Positions 20,029 to 32,119 of a stretch of DNA of 64,000 nucleotides are shown in pieces. A program made the translations under genes and the position numbers. Source of the DNA: Nemertoderma westbladi (lineage: Eukaryota > Xenacoelomorpha > Nemertodermatida > Nemertodermatidae); the NCBI GenBank assembly GCA_032718475.1, contig JAUCBJ010008367.1, forward strand, positions 43,201 through 107,200. The letters are read 5' to 3'. Under the pieces are notes generated by a model. That model was not told the origin of the DNA. It searched no databases and saw nothing but the letters and a program-made list of their open reading frames with translations. The number at the start of each line of letters is the position of its first letter. The stretch's first letter is position 1.

Positions 20029-21512
20029 GGGACACTAGAGTTCCAGCTGTGTGGAAGAGGTCGGCAGCAGGATATGTACAGGGATTCTTCAGCTCTTTGG
20101 AGCGATTAGAGGAACAACTGTTTCAACAACCCCAAGGACCTCAAGAGCAGGGAGAGCTGCTTTATCAAGTTCGAGAACGTATCCTAAGAATCAGACTAAT
20201 CCTATCGGCCTTTGAGGAAGCCTCGAAAAGAAGCCAAGACACGTCGTTGCAAGTTGCCGTAAAGACTTGGTTCCAGCGGGTGGGTCTCAAAGTTCAAGGA
20301 ACGGCCCAGTGGAAAATTCAGCTGGCTGAGCGCTCAACCCACGGAGAATCAACAGACGCTACCTTTTCTCAAGTGGAAAGCGAAGCGACATTGGAGAAAC
20401 CTCAGAAGAAGGACGCTATTGACATCTATCTGTTGGACTATCAACGATTTATTGGTGACAAAGAGTTGAGGAGACGGCTGGCTGGACTTCACCCTACTAG
20501 TGAAGGAGCCAAATTTGTGTTAGACGCATTAGATGCGGAAATGTTAGTCGCAGAGCAGGCTAAATTTGATGAAAGCATCCTCCTCGCTAGGGAACAGGAA
20601 GAACAATTAAAGAAAAAACGGATAGAAGACAGAAAGGTAGCAACAGCGGCAGTGGCAGAAGTTCAAAGAAAGGCGGCAGCTGCAGCGGCAGCGGCAGAAG
20701 CTGAAAGAAAAGTGGCAGCGGCAGAGGCAGAGGCTGAGGCAGCGGCAGCGGCTGAGGCAGCGGAAAGAAAAGCGGCAGCTGCAACGGCAGAAGCTGAAAG
20801 AAAGGTAGCAGCGGCAGAAGCGGAAAGAAAGGCGGCAGAGGCAGTGGTAGAAGCAGAACGGAAAGCATCTGAAGAGACAATCCAACTAGAGTTGGAAAAT
20901 CTTCAAGAGAAGCAAGATTACATCAATAAACAAAGAACAGCTAAGTATATGCAGATGATAAGTCGATCTACTCCCAAGAGACAGGGATTTACATCATCTG
21001 TTGAAGGTGATACCACAGATCCTGAAGGCGGAGGAAATAGATCTCGTTCCAGCGGACGTAGAAGAACGCCTCACCATCAGAAATTGCCTAATTTGCCCCC
21101 AGCTGTGAGAAGGCAACTAGCTAGTGCAGACTTAGGTAGTACAGAACCCACAGACCAAATTATTAGAATAGAAAGACTCCCTACTATAGTGGATGAGCCT
21201 GAAATAATTAGGCCTGTTCTCGAAACCACCCCCTCTGTGATGGAGACCCCTGTCCTTCCAGAACCTAACTCTAAATTCCCTTTGCACAGTACTAAACTAC
21301 CTGTATCCAGTAGGACAGTTCCTCAGACAACTCCGGTCCTGGACGCCGAGCGAGACATTAACAATTTGTCACCCGTCGTCCCTCGTCTACCCGCTACTAT
21401 GTTGGCGGCTCCCGCTTCGGCGGTAGAGTGGGTGGATGAGCGACGGCGGGGGATGGATATTCTCCTCAGGCAGATGGAGGAGAATCAGGCACGCTCCTCC
21501 CAGCAGGTCTGA
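19950..21512 (+). pseudogene. Gag segment with Ala-rich coiled coil, BEL/Pao copy 2
   Basis: These 520 codons correspond from about 20493 onward to the start of copy 1. They include the Ala/Glu/Lys/Arg repeat region encoded by about 20640-20870 and the proline-rich linker. The frame ends at TGA 21510-21512, and the same frame reopens immediately at 21516, so the TGA is a nonsense change or a short insertion. Copy 1 reads through this region without a stop and is about 30 bp shorter here. Confidence 0.8.
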
Positions 21513-21515
21513 GAG

Positions 21516-24029
21516 TTGGAGGGGACTGTTCAACAGTTAAGGGGAACAGTAAGAGAGAGTAGGTTAGAATTGCAGGAAGTGCAGCAGAGTATCGCGTTAG
21601 AACGCGATAAGTTAGTAAATCTACAAAAGGGTATACCACCACCCTCTGTAATAATGTGTCCACCTGTTATGTCTGTAATATTTCATGCGCAAGTTGTGGA
21701 GCCTACACGCATCTATACTGCTAGCGAAGTAGAAACTCCTATAATAAACCCCATTAAGGGTAACGATAAACCTGTTGATAATGATATTCCATATAGACCT
21801 GATAATAATCCGAGAAATTTATATACCGATAACTCGATATTAAATAATACGATGGCCCAAGAAAGTTTTACGTGTCAAATGGCTAGAACCGAAGCCCGTC
21901 AAGCGGTAAAGGTGGGAGAGATCGTCAAGTTCAATGGAGATGAGATGAAATGGTTACCTTTTAATGAATATTATAAAGATAACATACAGAACTCTGTGCT
22001 ATCTAACGGAGAGAAACTTAGATTCCTCATCGAGTGCTTGGAAGGATCTCCCAAGTTAATGGCGTTAAAGTTTATTGGACATCCAGATGGATTAAGACAA
22101 GTTTGGGATACACTAAACATCAGGTATGGTAATTGGAATAACATAGCTAGGTATTTGTATGCGAAATTGGTAGCGCCCCGAAAGTTTCTTAGCAGTGGGA
22201 TTATAGAATTTTCCGATGAGATCCAGGAGATTTGTAGACAATTAGATTGGCTAGGTAAGTCTCATGAATATCAGAGTTCTATGGTTATTGGAGCTGTAGC
22301 ATCTACCTTGCCAAAGGGTGGAGTGGGTACTCGTTGGGACAAAAGAGTTCTATATATGATGGAACAACAACGAAGAGACCCTACCATGGCTGATCTCATG
22401 TCATTCTTGGATGGAGAGGTAAAATTACAGCTCCTAAAGCAGTCCAGAAAGAAGACACCGGAAAATAAGGTAAGTGAGATACCCGTTTCTAGGAGAAAGG
22501 TAACACCAGTGTGTTATACAGACGACGGCGAAAGCCAGACCTCTCAAGAGGAGAGCAACGGGAAAGACACCGAAAGATCTTACTATGTCAACAAAACACC
22601 AAAGGATGTAAGTAAATTTAAGTCTCGAACCAGTGACAGGAGAGAACAGACAACAAAAACTCCCCCCACGTCTCCTAAGAGAATTCATGAAAGAAAGCCT
22701 GAGGAGAGAACAAGTGTGCACAACACTACCCAAGGTAAAGTAAGTAACATCAAACCAAAATGTGCGTTGTGCGACGGGCCCCACCGTTTAAGTGTGTGTG
22801 ATGAATTCTTAAAGAAATCCCTAAAAGATAGACGTGAAGTCATGTGGGATAAGCGGTTGTGTTATAATTGCCTCAGACAAGGACACCAACGGCGAACCTG
22901 TTACTCCGACGCAAGGTGTGCTAAGTGCGGCGCGAAACATCATATCTTGTTGCATACCGAATTCGAAAGAAACAGCCCGAGTCAGGTAAGTGAGTCCGAA
23001 CTACATGTCCAATTCAGTGATGTGAACGACACTGACCACAGTTCTGAGATGGAAGGATTCTACACGGATGAATTCTCCGACGAAAACGAATCCTGTTATC
23101 TAATAAACACTGCAGTGTATCGAGCACTTACGTATGAGACTGAAACCGAGAGTGAGCTTCCCCTAACTATTCCTGACCGACACCCATCTTGGAAAGCGCC
23201 AACTTCCAACGTAGGAATCCGAGAATTTCCCGTAGTGCAGTTGAGAGTCCATGGGTTAAAAAGGAGCTATATAGTGAATGCCCTCCTCGACTCCGGCAGC
23301 ACAGGAACATTCATCGACAAAGAACTAGCCGAAGACATCTTTGCTGGACAACCCAAGTTCGGAACTAAGTTGAACCTTTCAGGAATTATGCAGGTTTGGA
23401 AATCTACAGTAGCTACCGACTACTATGTAGGCGCGTTGTCCACCCCCCAGGATGAACTAGGAGAACACAGTATAAGGTCAGTAAAAATGGTGGTGATAAA
23501 GAACTTCGCTACCAGCCAAGTGGAACCTTATAACTGGGATGAAGACGATTTCACCCAGCAGCATGAGATACCTAGATTCAACACCGACTACCCAGGGGTA
23601 CAAATACTCATCGGCCAAAATGCGCATGAGGCGCTTGAGACATTAGAGAAACGGCCTGCTCAACCGCAACCATTGCAAACCTATGCGGGAAGAACTAGAG
23701 TAGGTTGGTACTTTACCGGACCTTCCCGTAGAACTCTCATGGAAAGGCTACCTAAAGAACAGGTCTACCAGGTGAGTGAATGGGAAGAGGAAATCAGTGA
23801 GGGAGACGACACACCTGAGGGAACACCATACTCCTCAGATAATGACGATATACATCAACTATTCGACGAGGAGAATACCATCGACCTCCTTACGGAAAAT
23901 GAAACTTGGCAAAACCAAGTGAACCTGTGTCACCTCATCCATCCAGCGGGACAAGTCGATTACAACGACGAACTGAATGAAGTGATAGATTGTTACAATG
24001 CGAAGACTCGCGATGAACACGCCGTATGA
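21516..24029 (+). pseudogene. Gag to protease segment, BEL/Pao copy 2
   Basis: These 837 codons are in frame with the previous segment. They cover the DUF1759-like Gag region, the zinc-binding cluster (CALC, CYNC, CAKC) and the protease (LLDSGSTGTFID). The frame ends at TGA 24027-24029, where copy 1 has CGA within otherwise identical sequence, so this is a single transition at a CpG. Confidence 0.88.
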
Positions 24030-24449
24030 TTCTTTACTCAAGAGGCTGTAGAGCCCAATTCCTACGATAAGGCCCTATCGGTAGAAGAGGAAAGAGCCAA
24101 GCAGATACAGGAAACGACTACCCGTTTTCTTAAAGATCAAGGTAGGTATGAGATTGGTCTGCCTTTCCGACGGCGAGAACCCAATTTTATAAACAACAGA
24201 CCCTTGGCGGAGAAGAGAATTGCGCAACTACATCGACGCCTTATGGCAAATGCTTCAGCTAAGGAGATGTACAAGACCCAGCTGAAGAAATTCATTGACA
24301 AGGGATATGCGGAGCGAGTACCGGAAGAAACACCCATAACTGAGAGAACGTACTATTTAACACATCATTACGTTCCCAAACCCAGTAAACCCAACGAAGT
24401 CCGGGTAGTATTTGACGGCTCCGCCCTCTCACATGGGCCAATCCCTTAA
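24030..24449 (+). pseudogene. Segment between protease and reverse transcriptase, BEL/Pao copy 2
   Basis: The frame of the preceding segment reopens directly after the TGA and continues to 24449. It encodes the start of the reverse transcriptase (PGK/PSKP..VRVVFDGSA). The frame then fails because copy 2 has one more base than copy 1 within 24427-24437 (CTCTCACATGGG against CTCTATATGGG). The rest of Pol continues in the +1 frame from 24412. Confidence 0.85.
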
Positions 24450-27400
24450 CTCCGAGTTGTTGCCAGGACCCAACTTACTCCAATCCTTGTTGGGAATACT
24501 CTTAAGATTACGGCAATATTCGATCGCTTTCGCCTCCGATATAGAAGGCATGTTCTTACAAGTTAAGGCGCTGGATAAGGATCGGGACAGCCTACGATTT
24601 CTGTGGTGGCCTGAAGGAGACCTCAACCAGAAACCGGTGGAGTACTGGATGACCATCCAGGCTTTTGGGATCATCTCGAGCCCTTCAAACGCCTGCTCAG
24701 TAGTGCGCACCACTGCTGATGACAACCGGGACGCCTTCTCCAAAGAGGTTATCGACAACATCAAACGGGATATATACATGGACGACAATTTAAAGTCCCT
24801 CCCATCGGTGGAAGAAGCCATTGATGTCGCCAAAGGAACGGTAGAGTGCTTGAAAAGAGGTGGATTTCGATTAACTAAATTCACCAGTAACTCCCGTGAA
24901 TTTCTGGAATCGATCCCGGTAGAAGACCGAGGAGTTAAAGATCTAGACCTTATCAAGGACGATCTTCCAGAAACTAAGACGCTTGGTTTGAAATGGGACA
25001 CAGAGAGAGATATCCTGTTTTTCCAGCTAAAACAGCGAGATAATCCAGTTCGGACTAAACGGATTTGTCTAAGTATCCTGAGCACTTATTTCGATCCATT
25101 GGGATTTATTAGCCCAGTTATATTGATTGCTCGGAGTTTAGTACAACAAATGTGGCTTGAAAACCACTCATGGGACGATCCGCTTAAGGGAGAACTATTA
25201 AAGAAGTGGATGAAATGGGAAGATTCTCTACCATCCATCGAGAACTTTATAATTTCCCGTTCATATTTTGGTCATGTTCTCCCCACGTATTCCTATCAAC
25301 TCCATGTGTTTGGAGACGCCAGCGATATGGGAATAGGTATAGTAGCCTACCTGAGAGTTGAAACTCCGGATGGAATTATGGTCGCCTTGGTTACCTCTAA
25401 GGCCTTGATAAACAACAAGTTGAAAGTTCCTCGAGCGGAGTTCAAAGCGGCTCTATACGCTACAGCCATCGGCCGGAATGTAACAGAACAGATCGACTAT
25501 CCACTGGAGAAAACTGTCTATTGGACCGATGCTTTACTCGTGTTGGAGTATATAACCAATGAAGTCTGTCAGTTCAGCGTCTTCGTTACCAACAGAGTAG
25601 CCATTATACTTAGTCGCACGAAGATAGATCAATGGAGACATTGCCCTGGGACGATTAATCCAGCCGACATCGCCTCCAGGGGAGCAACTCCACAAGAACT
25701 GATAGATACTCCAGACTGGTTAGGTGGACCCGACTTCCTAAGCAAGGAAGAGGATGAATGGCCTCCTCATCTTACTACAGCGGAGATTAGACAAGCCAAG
25801 GGAGCGGAGAAAGTCAAACCTAAAACCCGGGCGAGTAAATCGAAGTTATTTAAACCCGTGATAGATCTGTCTGTACTACACACTTCCGGAGACGACGCTT
25901 TGGATCCAAAATCCCCAGCCACAAATAAGTCTGTTGTGGAAATCAGAGAGAGAGATTGGAAATCTGGAACACCAGAAGTCTCACAAGGACTCTCACCTCT
26001 CCTGCAGAGAGCGATACATCACTATAGCTCCTGGAATCGGCTTTGTAAGGCCGTTGCTTATTTAAAGCGATGTTTTCATCATCACTACTCCAGGATGAAG
26101 ATCGCTAGTGATACCGCCCCACTGACATCTGCGCAGGTCCATGTTGTTAAAGATCTTCCCAAATACAAGATATCAGACAGATTTCTGAAGGAGAGGATCA
26201 GTTACCAGGAGCATGAAGAAATAAATAAGCAGATACTGAGACTCCTGCAATGCTATGAGGATTCCGATAAGTATTTCCTGTTGTTGAGAAATCCACAGAT
26301 GCGCTTAAGGGATCGTTTCTCTAGCACAATGATAGATGGGTTAATACGCATTGGAGGAAGACTAACTAATGCTCCATTATCCTTTGACACTAAGTTTCCC
26401 ATACTCATTAGAAATCTTGAAATACAAATCAAGATGATTGTAGATGTTCACAGTAAGCTTTACCATGCTGGTAGAGAACGAGTTCTTAGCGAAATTCGAA
26501 CTCGCTATTATTTTCATAAACCCCGTAGAGCTCTGAACCAAGTTCTTAGGAACTGCATACCCTGTAGGAAAGCATTCAGTAGGCCTTTAACACAGCGAGA
26601 GGCAGAATTACCTAGGGAACGAGTAAGCTTCTATGAACCACCCTTCACAAATACCGGTGTGGATTTATTTGGCCCTATTGAAGTATATCGTGCTAAGACT
26701 ATAGTCAAGAGATGGTGTGTCATCTTTGTCTGTATGACTTGTAGAGCTATCCATCTCGATATGGTGAACGATCTATCTACCAACAGCTTCATACTGAGCT
26801 TACGCCGACAGATCGCTCGCTTTGGAACTAGTAACACGATGAGATCTGATAAGGGAACGAACTTCATTGGTGCCAACAATGAAATCAAGGCTTACGTCAA
26901 AGATTGGAACCAAAGACAGGTGGACGATCAGCTAAGGGTAACAGCGTCTAGCTGGACCTTCAACGCCACCGATGCCCCTTGGTGGGGAGGAAGTTGGGAG
27001 AGATTAATCAGAAGCGTGAAGACCGCATTTCACTTTATAGTGCCGTGCTGTGCGTATCTCACCGACGAACTTTTGCGGACGTTAATGGAGGAAATCGCCG
27101 CCTATCTCAACGAGAGACCGCTTATGCCAGTCTCATCGAGTCCCGATTCCCTGGAAGCGCTAACACCCGCGCACTTCCTACTGAAGAAACCTGTAGCCAT
27201 GCTCCCACGATCGGAAATCACGGACGGAGACGAATACTGCCGGCAAACTTGGCAACTTATGCAGTTGTTATCCCGTCGTTTCGCTGACCATTTCGAAAAA
27301 CATTATCTGCCTACACTACAACTTCGAACTAAGTGGTTTGCGCAGCAAGAAAACGTCAGCGCCGGAGACATGGTCCTTATCGTGGAGTCAGATCTTCCAC

Positions 27401-27660
27401 GTAAGCGGTGGCAGACAGGTCGTATCATCGAGACTCATATCTCAGATGACGGTTTGGTGCGATCGGTAGAACTCGTCGTCATGCGACGTAACTTTAAGAA
27501 ACCTGGAATTGTGTTCGAAACACAACAACTCAATCGCCCAGTTGGTCGTTTATGTTTACTGGAAAGAGACAGAGAACTCTCCGGAAACTATGGAAGGCAA
27601 GATACTCTTCCCACGACCACCTCCCTAATCCAACCAACATCCAGGGACTCCCCAACGTAA
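24412..27660 (+). CDS. Pol segment: reverse transcriptase core, RNase H, integrase (BEL/Pao copy 2)
   Basis: This is 1,082 codons without interruption and with all motifs. It has YMDD, the Pao-type region, RNase H (FGDASD), the integrase H2C2 site and core (RSDKGTNF, GGSWERL) and a complete DUF5641-like tail to the natural stop at 27658-27660. It supplies the C-terminal 65 residues that copy 1 lacks. Most differences from copy 1 are silent or conservative, as expected for copies descended from active elements. It has no start of its own; the first Met is incidental. Confidence 0.9.
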   Translation: MTAPPSHMGQSLNSELLPGPNLLQSLLGILLRLRQYSIAFASDIEGMFLQVKALDKDRDSLRFLWWPEGDLNQKPVEYWMTIQAFGIISSPSNACSVVRTTADDNRDAFSKEVIDNIKRDIYMDDNLKSLPSVEEAIDVAKGTVECLKRGGFRLTKFTSNSREFLESIPVEDRGVKDLDLIKDDLPETKTLGLKWDTERDILFFQLKQRDNPVRTKRICLSILSTYFDPLGFISPVILIARSLVQQMWLENHSWDDPLKGELLKKWMKWEDSLPSIENFIISRSYFGHVLPTYSYQLHVFGDASDMGIGIVAYLRVETPDGIMVALVTSKALINNKLKVPRAEFKAALYATAIGRNVTEQIDYPLEKTVYWTDALLVLEYITNEVCQFSVFVTNRVAIILSRTKIDQWRHCPGTINPADIASRGATPQELIDTPDWLGGPDFLSKEEDEWPPHLTTAEIRQAKGAEKVKPKTRASKSKLFKPVIDLSVLHTSGDDALDPKSPATNKSVVEIRERDWKSGTPEVSQGLSPLLQRAIHHYSSWNRLCKAVAYLKRCFHHHYSRMKIASDTAPLTSAQVHVVKDLPKYKISDRFLKERISYQEHEEINKQILRLLQCYEDSDKYFLLLRNPQMRLRDRFSSTMIDGLIRIGGRLTNAPLSFDTKFPILIRNLEIQIKMIVDVHSKLYHAGRERVLSEIRTRYYFHKPRRALNQVLRNCIPCRKAFSRPLTQREAELPRERVSFYEPPFTNTGVDLFGPIEVYRAKTIVKRWCVIFVCMTCRAIHLDMVNDLSTNSFILSLRRQIARFGTSNTMRSDKGTNFIGANNEIKAYVKDWNQRQVDDQLRVTASSWTFNATDAPWWGGSWERLIRSVKTAFHFIVPCCAYLTDELLRTLMEEIAAYLNERPLMPVSSSPDSLEALTPAHFLLKKPVAMLPRSEITDGDEYCRQTWQLMQLLSRRFADHFEKHYLPTLQLRTKWFAQQENVSAGDMVLIVESDLPRKRWQTGRIIETHISDDGLVRSVELVVMRRNFKKPGIVFETQQLNRPVGRLCLLERDRELSGNYGRQDTLPTTTSLIQPTSRDSPT

Positions 27661-29363
27661 CAGCGTCTGGAGTGGGTGTGTGACTATATTATTTTATATA
27701 TTTTTATTATTTTTATATTTATGTGTGTATTATTATGTACTCTTATTATAATCGTTTTCTTTAATTTTATTTAGTAGAATGTTGTTCTAGCAATTATCTA
27801 GTAGATTAGTGCAATATATATTAGTCTTATTACTTAATTACTTATATATTATATATTTAGTGCGACGGCGAGAAATAATTATTTTTCTCTTTCCTTACTG
27901 TACGTATTACATTATAAATGCGTGACTACAGTAAGATGAAATATCCGTACTTATTAAAGTACAATAAAGCTCCTACTATACTCTAGTATTATTGGTAAGT
28001 AGAGTATTAGGAATGCAAAATTCAGATCCTCGTGTCTCGGCTAAACCAAGCTCTGGGTAGACCTTGGAAACGACTTGCCTCTTCTCACTGACATTGCTTC
28101 TTGCAATATTGCTCTCATACCGTATATTAAATAATACATATAGTAGCGTGATGTCCCTTTAACAGTAGCGTAAAACACAAAATAAATCTGTTAAACCCTT
28201 TGACCATCTATAATTCTAGTCGATTAAGATATCGCGGCACCCACCGATATACTTGAAAGACAAAATTATAGAATCAATGGTTAACGTCCCCAGACATGTT
28301 CTGGAATAAACCGGTGCCCATCTTAAATATTAACTATTAATATTTATAAAATCTGTCAAACAAATACAATAGATTAAATACTTAAAAGTTAACTCTAGAA
28401 AATCTATAAATTAAAATCTGTTGAATTTTAGATCCTTTAAAATTCTAGTCGATTAAGATATCGTAGCACTTACTGATACTCTTAAAAAGACAAATTTCCT
28501 AGAATCAAGGATCACAGTTCCCAGGCATGCTCTGGAATAAAATTGTGCTTATTCCAACATTAAATAATAAAATTTACGGGAATAAATTTAAATTCATCTC
28601 TTTTAATGAATTTGATAAATTGTCATTTTTATACAATTTATAACATTCCCAAAATTCCATTAATTAATAGATCATGGGAGCGGAGATTCACCCTATTAAG
28701 TATATTAGTGTGCGACAATCTCCAATATATAGTCAATAGCCGATAAAATTCATAAAATCATGTATAAAGAGGAATATTGACAATTAAAGAATTACTATTA
28801 AATAGCATCCCAGATCTGTATGCATGAGAATTACCCTAATTCTACTGCTAGCTTTCCATAATGTCACCATGGCAACAACCACGCTAGAATTAGAAGTGAG
28901 TTAAAAGAACAATAAAGCTTATCCCATTGAATAGCATAAGGAATAAAATAGCACACTGCTAGTATCCAAGGATACATAATAATAACGTGGCATTCTGGAA
29001 GGCACTTGACTAAAGGACAAATGGCCCGAATGTGTGCGGTTTGTGACAGATGTGTGGAATTTGTGCGTTTATAGGTGAATGTTACTACTAAAGTGTGTTT
29101 ACAGTAGCGAGTCGCAGTTGTGAAAGTAGCCCTACCTCTGCAGTAAGAACCTGAAGTAAATCTAAGCCCTTGGGACGGACAGTGGAGTGACTCGCGCTGG
29201 TTGTTGTTGTCGTTGTGCAGCTACTATGTTGGCGATAGGCACAGCGGCGACAGTACATCAGCGCTGAGGATCTTGCGCTGTCTGGGGGCCGTGAGGGGTA
29301 GGCAGCGACGCCCGCTAGCCTAATTATAACTAATTATAATATTGATAAACTCATATAGCAGCT
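27661..29363 (+). other. Conserved non-coding block between pol and ORF2 (BEL/Pao copy 2)
   Basis: It is the counterpart of 7064-8699 in copy 1, colinear throughout. It is about 65 bp longer, owing mainly to extra AT-rich sequence between the two duplicated units (about 28350-28420). There is no coding potential on either strand. Confidence 0.75.
28212..28540 (+). repeat. Two direct copies of the roughly 100-bp unit in the pol-ORF2 block (copy 2)
   Basis: Units at 28212-28310 and 28441-28540 match the pair at 7613-7878 in copy 1, including the shared opening AATTCTAGTCGATTAAGATA and closing TCTGGAATAAA. Confidence 0.8.
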
Positions 29364-29810
29364 ATGACTGAGTTGATAGAAGATGATCTTGGTATCAAGG
29401 AGCGATATACTCTACCGTTGCAAGCGTTTGTTGATAGCTTAATTCGCGGCGACGCTAGTCAACCTACTACGGAGGACGAAGGCCGTTATATCGAACCGCC
29501 AATGTCAAAGGAACAACTCACGCGTGAATTGGACTATAGAAAATTCACCGCTCGCTATACGCATCGTAATGGTACGCATATAGACTTCTTAACTACTGGT
29601 CATCCTATCGATTTACACGATACGGATGATGTCGACACCGAAAGGGAAATGGTCCTATTTAAATATCATACCCAGCGGAGTCGGAACGATAAACTGAGAA
29701 TCGAATGCGAAAATTCTATTCGAAATCGACTCGAAAGAGAAGACGTTAAAGAACCGGATAAACGCAGTGACTCCAACGTATATTTGGAATTCTTGAGAGA
29801 AACATTATAA
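29364..29810 (+). pseudogene. ORF2 N-terminal fragment, BEL/Pao copy 2
   Basis: These 148 codons are highly similar to the start of ORF2 in copy 1 (ATG 8700). The frame is cut at about 29806 by a deletion of about 165 bp relative to copy 1 (its 9141-9303), which joins two similar short AT-rich sequences and shifts the frame. The conservation of start codon and protein between two diverged copies is the main evidence that ORF2 is a real gene. Confidence 0.8.
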
Positions 29811-29847
29811 AACTGAAGAAAGATCACCCGCGTTTCCCCTACAAGAC

Positions 29848-30456
29848 GTGCGTCTTTGGTATTATCGCGATGAATGCCCAAGACCCAACCAACAAACGGA
29901 AAGACGTAAACATCCGCGGAGACGTTGCTCTAAACACAGTTTTACTCGCTATATTTACGAGAGTTTCGAGCGAAACTTGTCCGATGTATCACCTACGCTC
30001 GCTCGACTCAAACGATCCTTAAATAAACCTATGATCAGAGTTCCGGAATACTCGGTCAGGCCTCCTCACTCCCTGGTGAGACCTCAGACTCTTGATCCTA
30101 ATAGTATGACGGATCCTCCCGAACTGTACTCACTGTTTAAAGATCTAGTGTTACCCGAACTTTTAGTCGGTGGCACTCCGGTTGTGGGCTCCCTAAATAT
30201 TCGCCCATCTTACCTCGCCGGATTGGGACGCGGACATATATATCGCCATTCAACCGTATCATCGTCCCGGTTTAACCCGATACAACCTGTCACCGAGGTG
30301 GAGGAGAGAGTTGTACGAAACGCGTTGGACACTATTCGTCAAAAGATCGGAAAAGGAACCTACAATTGTTTAGCGAAACGTAAATTGCAGCAGCAAGTCC
30401 AAGCGGTAAACGAATTAGCTTTATCACAGTTCGATCAGGAAATCCAGAATCTCTAA
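29848..30456 (+). pseudogene. ORF2 second fragment, BEL/Pao copy 2
   Basis: This is 202 codons spanning the join between what are segments 1 and 2 in copy 1, in one uninterrupted frame. It shows that the frameshift near 9740 in copy 1 is a defect and that both segments belong to one protein. The Cys/His cluster has changed (CDEC became RDEC). It ends at TAA 30454-30456 in the coiled-coil region. Confidence 0.8.
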
Positions 30457-30838
30457 GAAGATATCGAACTTGGACGACTCTACTTTCTGCAAGAGTTTTG
30501 GACGAATGCTTTCAACAACAAGCGGAGGAAAATCAGCTCGAGGAGAAGCATATCGATTCCGATAGAGCCCGAGAACCCGTCAGGGACCAGTAAGAGCTGC
30601 TGTCTTAAAACGCGCTCTCAAGGTTGTTCGACCTCGTTCCACTGAGGTTGATACCGATCAACGGATACCTCGACTGGCGGATACACCGACCATAATCCTA
30701 AACCTTCCAATGCAATTGTATTGCACCCTTCACCCAGGAGTTATAGCCCTCCTAGTAAAGTGGCTCGCCCCAAAGAGAAAAGGACTCTTGCTAGCCTCAA
30801 AAAACTGCGTAAATGCCGTCCACGCAAGAAAGACTAAC
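30457..30838 (+). pseudogene. ORF2 3' remnant after a 2.6 kb deletion, BEL/Pao copy 2
   Basis: Sequence equivalent to copy 1 up to about 10060 is joined near 30555 to sequence equivalent to about 12600-12690, so the middle of ORF2 including the zinc knuckles is gone. The remaining C-terminal coding sequence, including that for the basic tail, is recognisable up to the ORF2 stop near 30835, with small frame breaks. Confidence 0.8.
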
Positions 30839-30915
30839 TGTTTAGAGTATTTTTATATTTTAGAAACTGTGATTTTTTATATTTTATAGAATTAAATCCC
30901 ATTTTCTGGGAGCGG

Positions 30916-32119
30916 TGTAAAGGCTTTTGCGGATATAACTAGTCATTTTCCCCACAAAGTACTCTGTAGGTATTTTAGCGGACATAAAAAGCCGTTTTTC
31001 TTACTGTGTAGGTGTTTTAGTGGACATAAAAAGCCATTTTTCTGTATGTGTACTTTAGCGGACATAACAAGCCATTTTATGCCGCAATACGCCAAAATAC
31101 TCTTAATACAGTGTGGCTTAGATGACGAAATCTATCAGCTGATTTTGATGTCGATGTGGAGCTTTCGTAACTCTCTTTGTTCAGCTCACTTGACCAATCA
31201 GAGCGATTTTCATTTTATTTGCACAGAAGCCTCCGGGAAATCGCGCAATGCATGACGGTCTTTGTTTACCTTTTCCTGAGCCCAGAACATCGGCTTTGGA
31301 ATTATTCTTAGTTTCAGACTTTAGCCAAACATTCGACGGCTTTGATTATAGGAACGTATAACTGTTATCAGCAAACCACTAAAGTTACGCAAAACAGCCC
31401 ATATCATACTATACATACCTTTCACCGCATTATTTTACTGCTATTTACTGTCGGTTATTAATTGTTATAAGTTGGTGGATATGTTGTTATATTTGGAGAA
31501 TATCGATAAATAATCATAAAACCCCAATCTTCTTGATATACTGAAGGTAAGAGGGACCAGTTACCTGTAGCAACTGCGACTTACATTTATAGTGGTTTTG
31601 GAGTGAATTGAATGCTATTTCATAATCCCTACATGTGTCAGTTACTATTCTCCTTATATATGATCAAATTTAGTGAAGGTCGGCAGATCAGTGTGCAGCA
31701 GTGTGCGGAAGTGTACATGAGTGTGACAGATAACAAAGCATTTCCTAAAGAATGCGCTTTATACGAAAATCATTAGCCATCCCGTTGTGTTTAGTGTAAG
31801 TCATAACTCTGTTTACATACTTAGAGCGCCACGTCCTAAAGGAACTGTTAATATTTCCCGAAAGTAAATAATATTTGTCAGAGATTATATATTAACGATC
31901 AATCGAATAGTACAGTAAGTCTACACCGCAATAAGGTCAGAGCCTCCGAATCCAGTCTCCCTTAACTGTGGGTGAATGGTCGCGCATAGGCTGGCTTCGG
32001 CTAATGTTACTTTATATCTTATATGCATCAAATACTTGTTATAGGCTAAAGTCGATTTATAAACTAGAAGACACCTAAAATTAGCGGGTTAAACTGCTAA
32101 AGGTCTAAAAGTGCGAACA
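30916..32119 (+). repeat. 3' LTR of BEL/Pao copy 2
   Basis: It matches the 5' LTR at 16262-17465 over its full length with about 1% difference by eye. It is preceded by TGGGAGCGG, a possible polypurine tract, as in copy 1. Confidence 0.93.

Larger units (their letters stand above)
16262..32119 (+). mobile_element. Giant BEL/Pao LTR retrotransposon, copy 2 (complete ends, 15.9 kb)
   Basis: It is bounded by two 1204-bp LTRs, each beginning TG and ending CA, and flanked by a near-perfect 5-bp duplication (ACTAT at 16257-16261, ACTAC at 32120-32124). By eye the two LTRs differ at roughly 13-15 positions, so the insertion is fairly young. The interior has a 2 kb leader, gag-pol broken by two in-frame TGAs and at least two frameshifts, the conserved non-coding block, and an ORF2 reduced by two deletions (about 165 bp and about 2.6 kb relative to copy 1). 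With ORF2 intact the element would be about 18.5 kb. Confidence 0.93.

Noticed and set aside
20587-20885. Long minus-strand frames rich in Leu/Pro or Cys/Phe
   Set aside because: They are antisense readings of the GCA/GAA repeat in gag and have no independent conservation.
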